Shown piece by piece: positions 42,329 to 52,074 of a stretch of DNA of 64,000 nucleotides. The translations under genes and the position numbers were made by a program. The notes beneath the pieces were generated by a model that saw only the letters and a list, made by a program, of their open reading frames with translations, did no database searches and was not told where the DNA came from. This DNA comes from Haloplanus sp. XH21. GTDB lineage: Archaea; Halobacteriota; Halobacteria; Halobacteriales; Haloferacaceae. Numbering within the stretch: position 1 is the stretch's first letter; the number at the start of each line of letters is the position of its first letter. Where the stretch lies: positions 1,116,001 through 1,180,000 of the forward strand of contig NZ_JALLPL010000001.1 of assembly GCF_023276355.1 (NCBI RefSeq), read 5' to 3'.

Positions 42329-43537
42329 ATGCACGAGACGACCGTCCTCGTCGTCGGCGGCGGCGCGACGGGCGTCAGCGTCGCCCGCGACCTGGCGCTT
42401 CGCGATATCGATGTCACCCTCGTCGACCGCGACGCCCTCGCGGCCGGCACCACCGGCCGGTCGCACGGCGTCCTCCACAGCGGCGCGCGCTACGCCGAGC
42501 GCGATCCCGACGACGCCGCCGACTGCCTCGCGGAGAACCGGCTTCTCCGCGACATCGCCGCCGGCTGTCTCGACGAGACGGGCGGCTACTTTCTGCAACT
42601 CGCTGCCGACGACCCCGCGTACTTCGAGCGCAAGCGCGCCGCGTGTGCGGATCTGGGGATGGCCGTCGAGACGCTGTCAGGCGACGAACTCCGCGAACGG
42701 GTGCCGGCCGCGAGCCCCGCCGTCGAGCGCGCCTTCGCGGTCCCCGACGCCGTTGTCTCGCCCGCCCGCCTGGTCGTCGCGACGGCCGCCGACGCCCGGG
42801 ACGCCGGCGCGCGTCTCTACGCTCATTCGCCGGTCGAGGCCATCGATGTCTCCGGGGGCCACGTCGACACCGTCGCCGTGGGCGGCCGCCTCGACGCGAT
42901 GGTCGACGCCGAGGTGGTAGTGAACGCCACCGGACCGTGGGCCGAGCGCTGTGCCGCGCTCGCGGGGGTCGACGTGCCGATGCAGCCGACCTGTGGCGTG
43001 ATGGTCGCCGTCGAAAACCCGGGTGTCGGCACGGTGCTCAACCGGTGTCGCCCGCCCGCGGACGGCGACATCGTCGTTCCGCGTGGCGACGAGGCGGTCC
43101 TCGGCACCACGAGCGTCGCCGTCGACGACCCCGACGACTTCGAGCGCCCGCGTGCGGCCGTCGAGCGCGTCCTCTCCGAGTGTGCGGCGATGTGTCCCGC
43201 CCTCGCCGAGAGAGCGGTCGAGCGGACGTACTGGGGCGTCCGCCCACTCTACGCGCCCGACGAGGCGGTGCGCGGGGACGCCCGGAGCATCTCCCGCGGG
43301 TTCGCCCTCCTCGACCACGCCGACGCGGGCGCGGCCGGCTTTGTCACCGTCGTCGGCGGGAAACTCACGACCGCTCGGAAGATGGCCGCGGCGACGGCGG
43401 ATCACGTCTGTGAGCGCCTGGGGATCGATCGGGCGTGTCGCACTGCCGAAGAACCGCTCCCCGGCGCCGACGACCCTGCGCGCCTCGACGCCCTCGTCGC
43501 GGAGTTCACCGTCGATGCGCCTGCCGATGGCCGGTGA
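42329..43537 (+). CDS. FAD-dependent glycerol-3-phosphate dehydrogenase-like oxidoreductase (GlpA-like, short form)
   Basis: 402 residues. TTVLVVGGGATGVSVARDLALRDIDVTLVDR is the FAD-binding Rossmann motif, GTTGRSHGVLHSGARYAERD the GlpA/GlpD substrate-flavin segment, and AGFVTVVGGKLTTARKMAAATAD the C-terminal flavin clamp. The usual GlpA continues for about 150 residues with a cysteine-containing domain; this protein stops after DALVAEFTVDAPADGR. It may be a distinct short paralogue rather than a truncated gene, since no stop or frame break is visible. No glpB, glpC or glpK is nearby. Confidence 0.72.
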   Translation: MHETTVLVVGGGATGVSVARDLALRDIDVTLVDRDALAAGTTGRSHGVLHSGARYAERDPDDAADCLAENRLLRDIAAGCLDETGGYFLQLAADDPAYFERKRAACADLGMAVETLSGDELRERVPAASPAVERAFAVPDAVVSPARLVVATAADARDAGARLYAHSPVEAIDVSGGHVDTVAVGGRLDAMVDAEVVVNATGPWAERCAALAGVDVPMQPTCGVMVAVENPGVGTVLNRCRPPADGDIVVPRGDEAVLGTTSVAVDDPDDFERPRAAVERVLSECAAMCPALAERAVERTYWGVRPLYAPDEAVRGDARSISRGFALLDHADAGAAGFVTVVGGKLTTARKMAAATADHVCERLGIDRACRTAEEPLPGADDPARLDALVAEFTVDAPADGR

Positions 43538-43586
43538 CCGCCGTACATCCGAATCCTCTTTGCCTCACAGTCTCACCGCGTAGGTG

Positions 43587-44900
43587 ATGAATATCGGTAT
43601 CGTCGGTAGCGGCTACGTCGGAACGACTGTCGCGGCCTGTCTCGCCGACTTCGGTCACGAAGTCATGACCGTCGATGTCGACGAGTCGACCGTCACGGCG
43701 CTGAACGAGGGCGAGGCGCCCGTCTCCGAACCCGACCTCGGCGGCCTCCTCGACCGGTACGCCGGATCGACACTGTGGGCGACGACCGACTACGACGATC
43801 TGGTCGATTTCGGCGCCGAGGTCGTCTTCCTCGCACTCCCCACGCCCGCGAACGAGGACGGCAGCATCGACACCACGTACGTCGAGGCCGGCGCCGAAGC
43901 GCTCGGCGAGGTGCTCGGCGATCTCGACGGCTATCCCACCGTCGTCGTCAAGAGTACGGTCACGCCCGGCACGACCGAGGACGTCGTCGGGCCGGCGCTC
44001 GAACGCACGTCGGGCTTGCGGGTCGCCGAGGACTTCGGCCTCGCGATGAATCCCGAGTTCCTGCGGGAGGGCAGCGCCGTCGCCGACTTCCAGAACCCGG
44101 ACAAACTCGTCTTCGGGACGAGCGACGACGGTGACCGCGCGCTCGACGCGCTGGAAGCGGTGTACGCGCCGATTCTGGACGCCCAGGACGTGCCCGTCGT
44201 CCGGACGGGCCTCCGCGAGGCGGAGCTGATCAAATACGCCAACAACGCCTTCCTCGCGGCGAAGGTCAGCCTCATCAACGACATCGGAAACATCTGCAAG
44301 GAGTTCGGCGTCGACGCCTACGAGGTGGCCGACGCCATCGGCCTCGACGACCGCATCAGCGAGCAGTTCCTCCGGAGCGGCGCCGGGTGGGGCGGCAGCT
44401 GCTTCCCGAAGGACGTCTCGGCCATCGTCGCCGCGGCCCGCGAGCAAGGGTACGACCCCGAACTCCTCCAGGCGGCCATCGACGTGAACGACCGCCAGCC
44501 CCAGCGCATGCTCGACCTGATGGACCAGCACGTCGATGTCGAGGGGGAGCGCGTGGCCGTCCTCGGCCTCGCGTTCAAGCCCCATACGGACGACGTGCGC
44601 AACTCGCGGGCGATCCCGATCGTCGAGGGCCTGCAGGAACGCGGTGCGGACATCATCGCCTACGATCCCAACCCCGCCGCCGCCGACAACATGCGCGAGC
44701 GGTTCCCCGACGTGGAGTATCTCGCCTCGCCCTCGCCGACGCTCTCGGGCGCGCACGCGGTCCTGATCGTCACCGACTGGCCCGAGTTTTCGGACCTCGA
44801 CCGTGAGTTCGACCTCATGTCCGAACGGGTCGTCATCGACGGCCGGCGCGTCGTCGACCGCCGCGAGGGCATCACTTACGAAGGGTTGACCTGGGAGTAA
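43587..44900 (+). CDS. aglM: UDP-glucose 6-dehydrogenase AglM
   Basis: 437 residues. [26 protein letters not shown] binds NAD, the catalytic Cys272 is in [31 protein letters not shown] is the dimer helix and [20 protein letters not shown] the UDP-binding region. It oxidises UDP-glucose twice to UDP-glucuronate, the donor used by AglG. A GTG one codon upstream is possible. It closes the glycosylation island; a mobile element lies immediately after the stop codon. Confidence 0.92.
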   Translation: MNIGIVGSGYVGTTVAACLADFGHEVMTVDVDESTVTALNEGEAPVSEPDLGGLLDRYAGSTLWATTDYDDLVDFGAEVVFLALPTPANEDGSIDTTYVEAGAEALGEVLGDLDGYPTVVVKSTVTPGTTEDVVGPALERTSGLRVAEDFGLAMNPEFLREGSAVADFQNPDKLVFGTSDDGDRALDALEAVYAPILDAQDVPVVRTGLREAELIKYANNAFLAAKVSLINDIGNICKEFGVDAYEVADAIGLDDRISEQFLRSGAGWGGSCFPKDVSAIVAAAREQGYDPELLQAAIDVNDRQPQRMLDLMDQHVDVEGERVAVLGLAFKPHTDDVRNSRAIPIVEGLQERGADIIAYDPNPAAADNMRERFPDVEYLASPSPTLSGAHAVLIVTDWPEFSDLDREFDLMSERVVIDGRRVVDRREGITYEGLTWE

Positions 44901-44905
44901 ACTAC

Positions 44906-44955
44906 CCCACCCTACTCGCTCACGGCTTCGCTGTTCGCTTCGTTGAGGGTGGGGC
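44906..44955 (-). ncRNA. TnpB right-end hairpin, probable 3' part of an omega RNA
   Basis: CCCCACCCT at 44906-44914 and AGGGTGGGG at 44947-44955 form a perfect nine-pair stem across the last codons and stop of tnpB. In IS200/IS605 elements the right end is transcribed as the guide (omega) RNA that partners TnpB, with the guide copied from flanking DNA. Here the guide would come from the aglM 3' end. The RNA itself is inferred from position and pairing only. Confidence 0.5.
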
Positions 44956-46189
44956 TTTCGCGTGGACTCCTGCTCTGGCCGGGATCTCCGGCAGGAGGGT
45001 CATACGCTCCGTTCGCGTTCAACGTCCCGCGATTCAAGCGCACGCCTACGGGTGCGCCTCCGCCGTCTCCAGTTTGGTTACGGCGGAGATACCGCAGTCC
45101 AATGTTCTTGGCGGCGTTGTAGTCCGCGTGGTTCTCGTAGCCGCATTTCAGGCACTCAAAGTCCTCGGCGTCGCGGTTGTCTGGATGCGTGAACCCACAG
45201 TGCGAGCAGCGACGTGACGTGTTCTCCGGATCCACCTGATCCACATCGATGCCGCGGAGTTCGGCCTTATATTCGACGTACTCGTATACCCGCTCGAAGG
45301 CCCACTTATGGCCCCACGACGCACCGGAAAGTCGGTCACGGATACCAGTCAACTTCTCAAAGGCGATGACCGTACAGCCAGTTTCGGCGGCTTCTTCGAT
45401 GATGCCGTTCGCAATCCGGTGGAGCATCAGTTTGAAGCGCCCCGTCTCTTTCCGACCGACCGACTGGATATTCTCGTGAGCGTGGTGCGATCCACACTGC
45501 TGGAGTGACGCCCGCCGCTTTTCGTACTCCCGTCGCCAGTGGTCGAACTCATGCCCACTCCAGAACGTCCCTGTCGAAGTGACAGCGAGTTGGTTCACGC
45601 CGAGGTCAACGCCGAGGACTGTGCTGTGCCCGGTCGTTGCCTGTTCCGGCGTGCCGGTCTCCATCTCCGTCTTTGTTCGGAGATGAAGGAACCACTCGCC
45701 GTCTCTGTAGTGGAGTTCTGCGCCTGTCACCTCGTAGTCGTCGTTGTCGAGATACCGGCTGTGAGGTGTATCGCGTTCGTTTTCGGGCAGGACGTACTCG
45801 ATCTCGATGCGCCCGTCAACGGTTGCCAGCGACACGTACTCGTCGTGGAAGGTCGCACACCGCTTGTCGTACACCACAGTCGGCGTCGAGAAGTGTGGTT
45901 TGCCAGCGTCCTCACCTTGCTTCCAGCGAGCGACGACGCCCTGTACGGCATCGGCGGCCTTGTTGCGAGCGTTCTGGACGAGGTTTGCGTGCAAACGCGT
46001 CTGTTCACGCACCTCATCGTAGGTTTCTGCCTGCAACTGGGCCTTGCTCGTGGTCTTGTATTCGCCCTGCCAGGCGTGGTCTACGACGTAGTTGGCGGCC
46101 CACAGAAACTCATCGACTGTCTCGCGGAGAAGTGCGGCGTCGTGACTGCCTACGTCGAGTTTGACTGGGACAGTGCGCCGCACCCCCAT
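44912..46189 (-). CDS. tnpB: TnpB, RNA-guided nuclease of an IS1341-type element
   Basis: 425 residues with an intact RuvC core: Asp195 in LGVDLGVNQ, Glu278 in IAFEKLTG and Asp356 in [11 protein letters not shown] zinc ribbon has Cys328/Cys331 (CSHCG) and Cys346/Cys349 (CLKCG). The N-terminal wedge region is present ([19 protein letters not shown]). TnpB cuts DNA under guidance of an RNA from the element's right end, and helps keep copies of the element. There is no frame break, so it may be active. The ATG has an AATAAA-like box about 30 bases upstream. Confidence 0.92.
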   Translation of the reverse strand: MGVRRTVPVKLDVGSHDAALLRETVDEFLWAANYVVDHAWQGEYKTTSKAQLQAETYDEVREQTRLHANLVQNARNKAADAVQGVVARWKQGEDAGKPHFSTPTVVYDKRCATFHDEYVSLATVDGRIEIEYVLPENERDTPHSRYLDNDDYEVTGAELHYRDGEWFLHLRTKTEMETGTPEQATTGHSTVLGVDLGVNQLAVTSTGTFWSGHEFDHWRREYEKRRASLQQCGSHHAHENIQSVGRKETGRFKLMLHRIANGIIEEAAETGCTVIAFEKLTGIRDRLSGASWGHKWAFERVYEYVEYKAELRGIDVDQVDPENTSRRCSHCGFTHPDNRDAEDFECLKCGYENHADYNAAKNIGLRYLRRNQTGDGGGAPVGVRLNRGTLNANGAYDPPAGDPGQSRSPRESPTLNEANSEAVSE

Positions 46190-46467
46190 ACGTCAGATGT
46201 CTGCCGGGTGGTTTATTAGCGTTGGGGAGAAGGGGACGGCTACAGTCCGTGGACGGTTGGGGAGTTGTCGGCTTCCTCTCCGGCCTACTCGCGTCGTCCT
46301 TCCGTCCGGCGTCGGAAGTCCTTGCTCCTTGAGGCCGGAGGCTTCGCCTCGAAACCGCTGATAGGTGCTCTCAGCGGTCGTCGAAGATGCTCGCCGCGAA
46401 TCGCTAGGCAGTTGCGATACTCTCTGATCGGTTGCCCGTCGCGAGGAAAAACGAAACCGGCGCGCGC
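46190..46467. other. gap between tnpB and ileS with hairpins
   Basis: No supported frame. It contains the upstream part of the TnpB element and the end of the ileS transcript. A stem-loop at 46355-46377 pairs CCGCTGA with TCAGCGG, and a smaller one, GAGGC-TTC-GCCTC, precedes it near 46340. The first could act as terminator for ileS, which runs leftward into this gap. The element's left boundary cannot be fixed. Confidence 0.45.
46355..46377 (-). terminator. possible stem-loop downstream of ileS
   Basis: CCGCTGA and TCAGCGG make a perfect seven-pair stem with a nine-base loop, about 90 bases past the ileS stop. Archaeal terminators usually depend on T-runs rather than hairpins, and none is seen here, so the assignment is weak. 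Confidence 0.25.
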
Positions 46468-49400
46468 TTACGCCGTCTGTTCTGCGTCCAACTGCTCGAT
46501 ACCGATGGTGACGGCGACGCCTTCGACGTCCCACTCTTCGACTAAGTCGTCGGCGTCGGCGTCGAACGCCGCGGTTCGTGTCTCCTCGGCGATCAGGTCG
46601 CGGTGGCGGTCGACCAGGTCGGCCACCCGGTCGTCGTCGATGTCGATGCGCGTCCGGATGCGCTCGTCGACGTCCAGGTCGAGTCGCTTTCGCATCTCCT
46701 GGATCCGCCGGACCACGTCGCGGGCGTACCCCTCGGCCTCGATGTCGTCCGTGAGCGACGTGTCGACGTAGACGGTGCCGCTGGCGCTCTCGTCGCCACC
46801 GTCGATGTCGGCGTCGAACTCCGCGCTCGCGACGTTCTCGGGCGGTTCGGCGCGGAACGACACCATCTCCTCGGTGAGGTCGTACTGCTCGCCGTCGACC
46901 GTGACGGCGTAGGGCGTCTCGTCGCCGTCGGCGAGTTCGTCGCGGCGGCGCCCCTTGATGGCGGCCATGACCTCCTGGGCCTCGCCGCCGAAGGCGGGAC
47001 CGATGACGCCCATCTCGGGTTCGGCGCGTTCGACGAGTTCCTCGAAGGTGTCGGTCACCTCGACTACTCGGGTGTTCACTCGGGCGCCGAGCAGCGAATC
47101 GAGCGAGCGGACGGCGTCGGCGACGCGGTCGTGCTCCGTCTCGACGACGACGCGCGGGACGGGCCAGCGGAGTTTGCGGCCGCCCTGCTGACGGGCGTTC
47201 GCCGCCGCCTCCTCGACGGCCCGGAGGACCGTCATCTCGGTTTCGAGCGCCGGGTCCCGCCACGCCTCGTCGACCGCCGGGTGGGCGAGTTGGTGGACCG
47301 TCGTCGCGTCGCCGTCGAGATGCTGGTACATCTCCTCGGCGAGGTAGGGCGTGACCGGTGCGAGCAGGCGTACCGTTTCATCGAGCACCGTCGCGAGCGT
47401 CGCGTAGGCGCCGAGCTTCGACGCGGAGTCCTCCGCCTCCCACATGCGCTCGCGGATGGCCTTGACGTAGAACCGCGAGACATCATCGGTGACGAACTCC
47501 AGGACGGCGTTCAGCGCGTCGTGGACGGCGTAGTCGTCCCACGCCTCGTTCACCTCGGCTTTGACCGACTGCAGGCGCGAGAGCACCCACTCGTCGACGA
47601 CGGTCAGTTCCCCGTCGTCCAGGCTCGCGTCGGCGGGGTCGTAGTCGTCGAGATGCATGTACTGCAGCGGGAACCGGAAGACGTTCCAGAAGATGTTGAG
47701 CGTCGACTGCATCTCGCCGAGGCCCTCCCACTCGAAGGAGAGGTCAACGCCGTGCTGGTCGTGCGAGAGGAGGTAGGCGCGAAGCGGGTCGCGGCCGAAG
47801 CGGTCGATGGCCTCCTCGGGCGTGACGATGTTGCCCCGCGATTTCGACATCTTTCGGCCCTCGCTGTCGTTGACGAAGCCGTGCATCACGACTTCGTCGT
47901 AGGGAATCTCGCCGAGGGCGGCCGTTCCCATCCCGAGCTGCGACCAGAACCAGCCGCGGGTCTGGTCGTGGGCCTCGACGATGAGATCCGCGGGCCAGAG
48001 GTCGTCGAACCGCGACTCGTCGCTGGGGTAGTCGAGGGTGCCCCAGGTCGCCACCGAGGAGTCGATCCAGACGTCGAACACGTCCGGCACGCGCTCGTAA
48101 GTGGTGCCGTCCTCCGTGATAGTGAGGGGGTCGACGCTCGGCCGGTGGAGGTCGACCGACTCGGGGTCGATGTCCTGGTCGGCGCGCTCCGCGAGTTCCT
48201 CCCGCGTGCCGACGACGAGGATGTCCTCGGCGCTCGGGTCGGGGTCGTCCTCGGGCACCCAGACGGGGAGCGGAATCCCCCAGTAGCGCTGCCGGGAGAC
48301 GTTCCAGTCCGGCGCGTCTTCGACGAAGTTCCGGAAGCGACTGTCCCGCGCCCACTGGGGGTGCCACTCGCTGTCGTCGATGTTGTCCAGCAGGTCGTCT
48401 TTGACGTCGGTGACGGTGATGAACCACTGATCCGTGGCGAGATAGATGATGTCGGTGTCGCACCGCCAGCACTGGCCGTAGCGATGGGAGTGAGTCCCCG
48501 ACGCCAGGAGACGGCCCTTCGCGTCCAGGTCGTCGATGATGTCGCCGTTGGCGTCGCGGACGAACTGGCCCGCGTACTCGCCGGCCTCGTCGGTGAAGGT
48601 GCCGTCGCCGGACACTGGCGAGAAGACGTCGAGGCCGAGTTCCTGGCCGCGCTCGAAGTCCTCCTGGCCGTGGCCGGGCGCGGAGTGGACGAGACCCGTC
48701 CGGTCGGCCTCCACATAGTCCGCCGCGTACACCTGGCCGATGCCCTCGCCGGCGGCGTGGTCGGGGACCTCTTCGGCGAGGGGGTTGTCGTACTCCCAGC
48801 CCACGAGTTCCTCGCCTGCGTACTCCGCGACGACCTCGTAGTCGTCGTAGCGCCCCTCGCGCAGGACGTCCTCGACGCAGGGTTCGGCGATGTAGAGTCG
48901 CTCCGTCTCGCCGCCTTTCGTCGCGTCGACGGCCTGATACGTCATCTCGGAGTCGACAGCGACGAACTCGTTTGCGGGGATGGTCCACGGCGTCGTCGTC
49001 CAGATGACGAGTGACCCCTCGCGGTCCTGCAGAGGGAACTTGACGTAGATCGACGGTGACTCGATTTCGTGGTACTCCACCTCGTTGTCGGCGATGGCCG
49101 TCTCACACCGCGGACACTGGTTGACCGCGCGTTTGCCCCGCTCGACGAGGCCGTTCCCGTGGACCTGTTTGAACGCCCACCACGTCGCCTCCATGTACTC
49201 CGGCGAGACGGTGCGGTAGGGGTCGTCCCAGTCCATCCACGCGCCGATGGACTGGAAGTCCTCGTCCATCTTCTCGCGATTGCGCTCCGCGAATGACTTG
49301 CACTCCTCGATGAAGGCCTCCATCCCGTACTCCTCGATGTCCTTCTTGGAGTCGAAGCCGAGTTCCTCCTCGACTTTCACCTCGATGGGCAGACCGTGCA

Positions 49401-49656
49401 TGTCGTAGCCCGGGCGGTCGGTGACGTCGTAGCCCTCCATCCGCTTGTAGCGAATGATGGCGTCTTTCAGCGTCTTGTTCCAGGCCGTCCCGAGGTGCAT
49501 CTGCCCGCTCGTGTACGGCGGCCCGTCGACGAAAAAGAAGGAGGGGTCGTCGGCGTGGGCCTCCTTCGTGGCCGCGTACGCGTCGTGTTCGTCCCAGTAC
49601 GCGTTCACCGAGGACTCGACGTCCTCGGGCGTGTACTGGTCACTGATCTCGTCCAT
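46468..49656 (-). CDS. ileS: isoleucyl-tRNA synthetase
   Basis: 1062 residues, the archaeal length. The class I HIGH motif appears as PPYTSGQMHLGTAWNK near residue 50, KMSKS as GRKMSKSRGNIV near 605, and the editing domain around LVIWTTTPWTIPANEF. A zinc-type CPRCETAIADNE and a CWRCDTDI pair are present. It charges tRNA-Ile. The ATG at 49656 (MDEISDQYTPEDVESSVNAYW) matches the usual start; the much longer open frame reaching 50508 is chance. Confidence 0.96.
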   Translation of the reverse strand: MDEISDQYTPEDVESSVNAYWDEHDAYAATKEAHADDPSFFFVDGPPYTSGQMHLGTAWNKTLKDAIIRYKRMEGYDVTDRPGYDMHGLPIEVKVEEELGFDSKKDIEEYGMEAFIEECKSFAERNREKMDEDFQSIGAWMDWDDPYRTVSPEYMEATWWAFKQVHGNGLVERGKRAVNQCPRCETAIADNEVEYHEIESPSIYVKFPLQDREGSLVIWTTTPWTIPANEFVAVDSEMTYQAVDATKGGETERLYIAEPCVEDVLREGRYDDYEVVAEYAGEELVGWEYDNPLAEEVPDHAAGEGIGQVYAADYVEADRTGLVHSAPGHGQEDFERGQELGLDVFSPVSGDGTFTDEAGEYAGQFVRDANGDIIDDLDAKGRLLASGTHSHRYGQCWRCDTDIIYLATDQWFITVTDVKDDLLDNIDDSEWHPQWARDSRFRNFVEDAPDWNVSRQRYWGIPLPVWVPEDDPDPSAEDILVVGTREELAERADQDIDPESVDLHRPSVDPLTITEDGTTYERVPDVFDVWIDSSVATWGTLDYPSDESRFDDLWPADLIVEAHDQTRGWFWSQLGMGTAALGEIPYDEVVMHGFVNDSEGRKMSKSRGNIVTPEEAIDRFGRDPLRAYLLSHDQHGVDLSFEWEGLGEMQSTLNIFWNVFRFPLQYMHLDDYDPADASLDDGELTVVDEWVLSRLQSVKAEVNEAWDDYAVHDALNAVLEFVTDDVSRFYVKAIRERMWEAEDSASKLGAYATLATVLDETVRLLAPVTPYLAEEMYQHLDGDATTVHQLAHPAVDEAWRDPALETEMTVLRAVEEAAANARQQGGRKLRWPVPRVVVETEHDRVADAVRSLDSLLGARVNTRVVEVTDTFEELVERAEPEMGVIGPAFGGEAQEVMAAIKGRRRDELADGDETPYAVTVDGEQYDLTEEMVSFRAEPPENVASAEFDADIDGGDESASGTVYVDTSLTDDIEAEGYARDVVRRIQEMRKRLDLDVDERIRTRIDIDDDRVADLVDRHRDLIAEETRTAAFDADADDLVEEWDVEGVAVTIGIEQLDAEQTA

Positions 49657-49756
49657 ACCCGACCCTATCCCCGTGCGTATATCAAAACGGTGATCGCGGG
49701 TGATCGGATGCGGCGAAACCAAAGCGTTCAGGTGGTGGTCCCGTCCACCTCTCGCC

Positions 49757-51048
49757 GTGTCCACTCGGTCCCGTCTCCGACTGACGTTCGCCCTCGCCGT
49801 CCTGGTGCTCCTTCTCCTGTCGACGGGATCGACACTCGCGTACGATCCGGTCGACGACGGCTCGCTCGGCCCCGGCACCGTTGACGCCGAACCGTCGAAC
49901 GCGACGGTCGTCAGCACGCAAGGCGTCCACTTCGCCGGGCAGTTCGACCGCTCTCGACCGCCACGACTCCTCTCCATCGCTCCCGACGGCGACCTGCGGT
50001 GGCAGTACGAGGGGCCCACGGTGCCGCCGGCTGGTTCTACGACGTGGATCCGCTGCCCAACGGCAACCTGCTCGTGGTGAGTCCCCGCGCGGGAGAGACG
50101 CTGGTCTGCGAACTCGACCGCGAGACGCGGGAGCGCGTCTGGACCGAGCGTCTGCCCTTTACCGATACGCACGATGTCGACCGCCTCGACGACGGCCGTC
50201 TCGTCGTCGCACACATGCGCGCGGATGTCGAGAACGGCACCAGCGGCGATCGGGTCGTCGTCTGGAACCGGTCGGAGAGCGCCGTCACCTGGGAGTGGCG
50301 GTTCGCGGACCACTTCCCGCACGACACCGCCGGTGGCGCCGACAGCGCGGACTGGACTCACGTCAACGACGTCGACCCTGTGGGTGACGATCGCCTGCTC
50401 GTCTCGCCGCGGAACTTCGATCAGGTGTTGCTCATCAACCGCACGACCGACGACATCGAGATGCGCCTCGGGAGCGACGGCGAGACGGAAACCCTTCACG
50501 CCCAACACAACCCCGACTTCCTGCGGGGCGCTGACGGCACGCCGACGATGCTCGTCGCCGACAGCGAGAACGACCGCGTGGTGGAGTACGCCCGGGAGAA
50601 CGGATCCTGGAACCGGACCTGGACGCTCACGGGCAACCTCACGTGGCCCCGTGACGCCGACCGCCTACCAAACGGAAACACGCTCGTCGTCGACAGCCTC
50701 GGCCACCGCGTGATCGAGGTGACGCCGACGGGTCGCGTCGTCTGGGAGTATTACGCGACGTGGGCACCTACACCGTCCGCGGCGGTGCGGGCGACTCGCC
50801 GGCCGCCAGTCGGGCGGGCCCCGGCGCCTGGCTGGAGCGGGTGACGGCCGGGGACGCCCGTCGCCGACGCGGGGCAGTCCACTGCGGGCTGGTGGGCCCA
50901 CCGCGCGCCCTGGTACCGTCCGGTGTGGCTGTCGCCGTGGGGGTTCCTTGCGGCCCTGATCGCCGTCGGCGTCGGCGGCGCGTGGCTGGCGTGTGAGGCC
51001 GCCTGGCGCCGGGGCGGGCCGCTCCGCCGATTCGTTCGCGACCGCTAG
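49757..51048 (+). pseudogene. arylsulfotransferase (ASST)-like membrane protein gene with three frame breaks
   Basis: A GTG at 49757 opens a protein with an N-terminal membrane anchor (LRLTFALAVLVLLLLSTG). At about 50030 the frame shifts, and GWFYDVDPLPNGNLLVVSPR begins the next frame. That frame carries the family body (HDVDRLDDGRLVVAHMRAD, DWTHVNDVDPVGDDRLLVSPR, MLVADSENDRVVEYARENG) to about 50757. Then a shift (GTYTVRGGAGD, WLERVTAG) and, at a run of four Gs near 50850, a shift back give WYRPVWLSPWGFLAALIAVG and a stop at 51046. About 20-30 residues are also missing at the second break. The gene is probably inactive. Confidence 0.75.
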
Positions 51049-51506
51049 AACTCCGGCAGGTCGTCGGGCGCGTCGTACGCCGCTTCCCAGTCGATCCACT
51101 CGTCTTTCAGCACCTCACACACCAGTTGCCCGAGTTCCGTCAGCGACGCGTTGATCGACGACACCGTCTTCCAGGAGTCGATGTCGGGGTGGTAGTCGCG
51201 CTCCTTCCAGTCCTCGGGGATGCCGGGCGCGTGATACCCCACGCGATCGGCGAAGTCGTCCCAGAAGAAGTCGAACTCCTGGAGCATGTCCAGGTCGCGG
51301 ACGATCCGCCAGTCCGCCTCGTCGAGGTCGGTGTCGGCCGCCCACTGCGCGAAGGCGTCGGCCCACGCGCCGTCGCGGAGGAAGGCTTCGAGCTCCTCGC
51401 GGCGGTAGTCCGCGTCGGCGACGACATCGGCGTCGTCGTACTCGTCCGGATCGACCGCGTCGTCCGTCAGTTCGGGTGGGGCCGGTGGGTCCACGTCGAG
51501 GCTCAT
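51045..51506 (-). CDS. conserved acidic protein, function unknown
   Basis: 153 residues starting MSLDVDPPAPPELTDDA. Highly acidic, mainly helical, rich in Trp and Asp (EFDFFWDDFADRVGYHAPGIP, LKDEWIDWEAAYDAPDDLPEF). No membrane segment, metal motif or known domain is visible. The last bases overlap the stop of the converging ASST-like pseudogene by three. A longer start upstream is possible but reads as low-complexity arginine-rich sequence unlike the rest. Confidence 0.65.
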   Translation of the reverse strand: MSLDVDPPAPPELTDDAVDPDEYDDADVVADADYRREELEAFLRDGAWADAFAQWAADTDLDEADWRIVRDLDMLQEFDFFWDDFADRVGYHAPGIPEDWKERDYHPDIDSWKTVSSINASLTELGQLVCEVLKDEWIDWEAAYDAPDDLPEF

Positions 51507-51540
51507 ACGCCACCTACGCGCGCTGGCGGCAAAAAGTCGC

Positions 51541-52026
51541 TCACCGCTCGATGCGCTCGGCGAGGCGCTCCAGTTGCGCCGCGCGGTCGTCGATGGCCGC
51601 ATCGCGGAGTCGCCGTTCGCCCTCCGTGGGACACTCCAGATCCGGGACGGGAATCGGGGTGCCGTCGTCGTCGACGGCGACGAACGTGAAAAACGAGGAG
51701 GTGGTGTCACGCTCCGAGTCCGTCTGAGGGTTCTCCGCGCGCACCTCGACTTTCACGTCCAGACTGGTGCGACCGGTGGCGAAGACGTATGCCTCGATGA
51801 CGACCACCTCGCCGAGGTCGATGGGGCTCTTGAAGTCGACGTGGTCCATCGACGCGGTGACCACGCCCTCGTTGGCAAAGCGCATCGCGGCGATGGCGCC
51901 ACAGACGTCCATCCAGTGGAGGACGACGCCGCCGAGACACCGCCCGTGCGTGTTCGTATCGTTCGGGAGCACCATCTCCGTCATTTCGGTGTGTGACTCC
52001 GCGAGCGTCGACGTATCGCCTGCCAT
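51541..52026 (-). CDS. acyl-CoA thioesterase, hotdog fold (YciA-like)
   Basis: 161 residues. NDTNTHGRCLGGVVLHWMDVCGAIAAMRFA is the hotdog signature with the catalytic Asn/Asp region, and ASMDHVDFKSPIDLGEVVVIEAYV the following strand pair. C-terminal residues are charged and helical. These enzymes cleave acyl-CoA to CoA and free acid. It precedes a gap of 34 bases before the acidic protein gene on the same strand. Confidence 0.85.
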   Translation of the reverse strand: MAGDTSTLAESHTEMTEMVLPNDTNTHGRCLGGVVLHWMDVCGAIAAMRFANEGVVTASMDHVDFKSPIDLGEVVVIEAYVFATGRTSLDVKVEVRAENPQTDSERDTTSSFFTFVAVDDDGTPIPVPDLECPTEGERRLRDAAIDDRAAQLERLAERIER

Positions 52027-52074
52027 GGGGCTGTGGTGGCGCGGGGCGGTGAAAAGTCCACCCGATTCCCCCTA

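Larger units (their letters stand above)
44906..46210 (-). mobile_element. solitary TnpB (IS1341-type) insertion element, right end inferred, left end approximate
   Basis: The element holds one tnpB gene and no tnpA. The 3' end is marked by a stem-loop of nine perfect pairs at 44906-44955 overlapping the gene's stop codon. The other end is uncertain and lies somewhere upstream of 46189. It sits five bases after the aglM stop and is opposite in direction. IS200/IS605-type elements make no target duplication, so no flanking repeat is expected. Confidence 0.7.

Noticed and set aside
42329-43537. Frameshifted full-length GlpA
   Set aside because: The sequence between its stop and aglM is only about 50 bases, too short for the missing domain.
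44906-44955. Simple transcription terminator for aglM
   Set aside because: The hairpin overlaps the coding end of tnpB on the other strand and there is no T-run; an element end explains it better, though a terminator effect is not excluded.
46468-50508. 1346-residue frame containing ileS
   Set aside because: The part upstream of 49656 has no synthetase similarity and overlaps the arylsulfotransferase-like remnant on the other strand.
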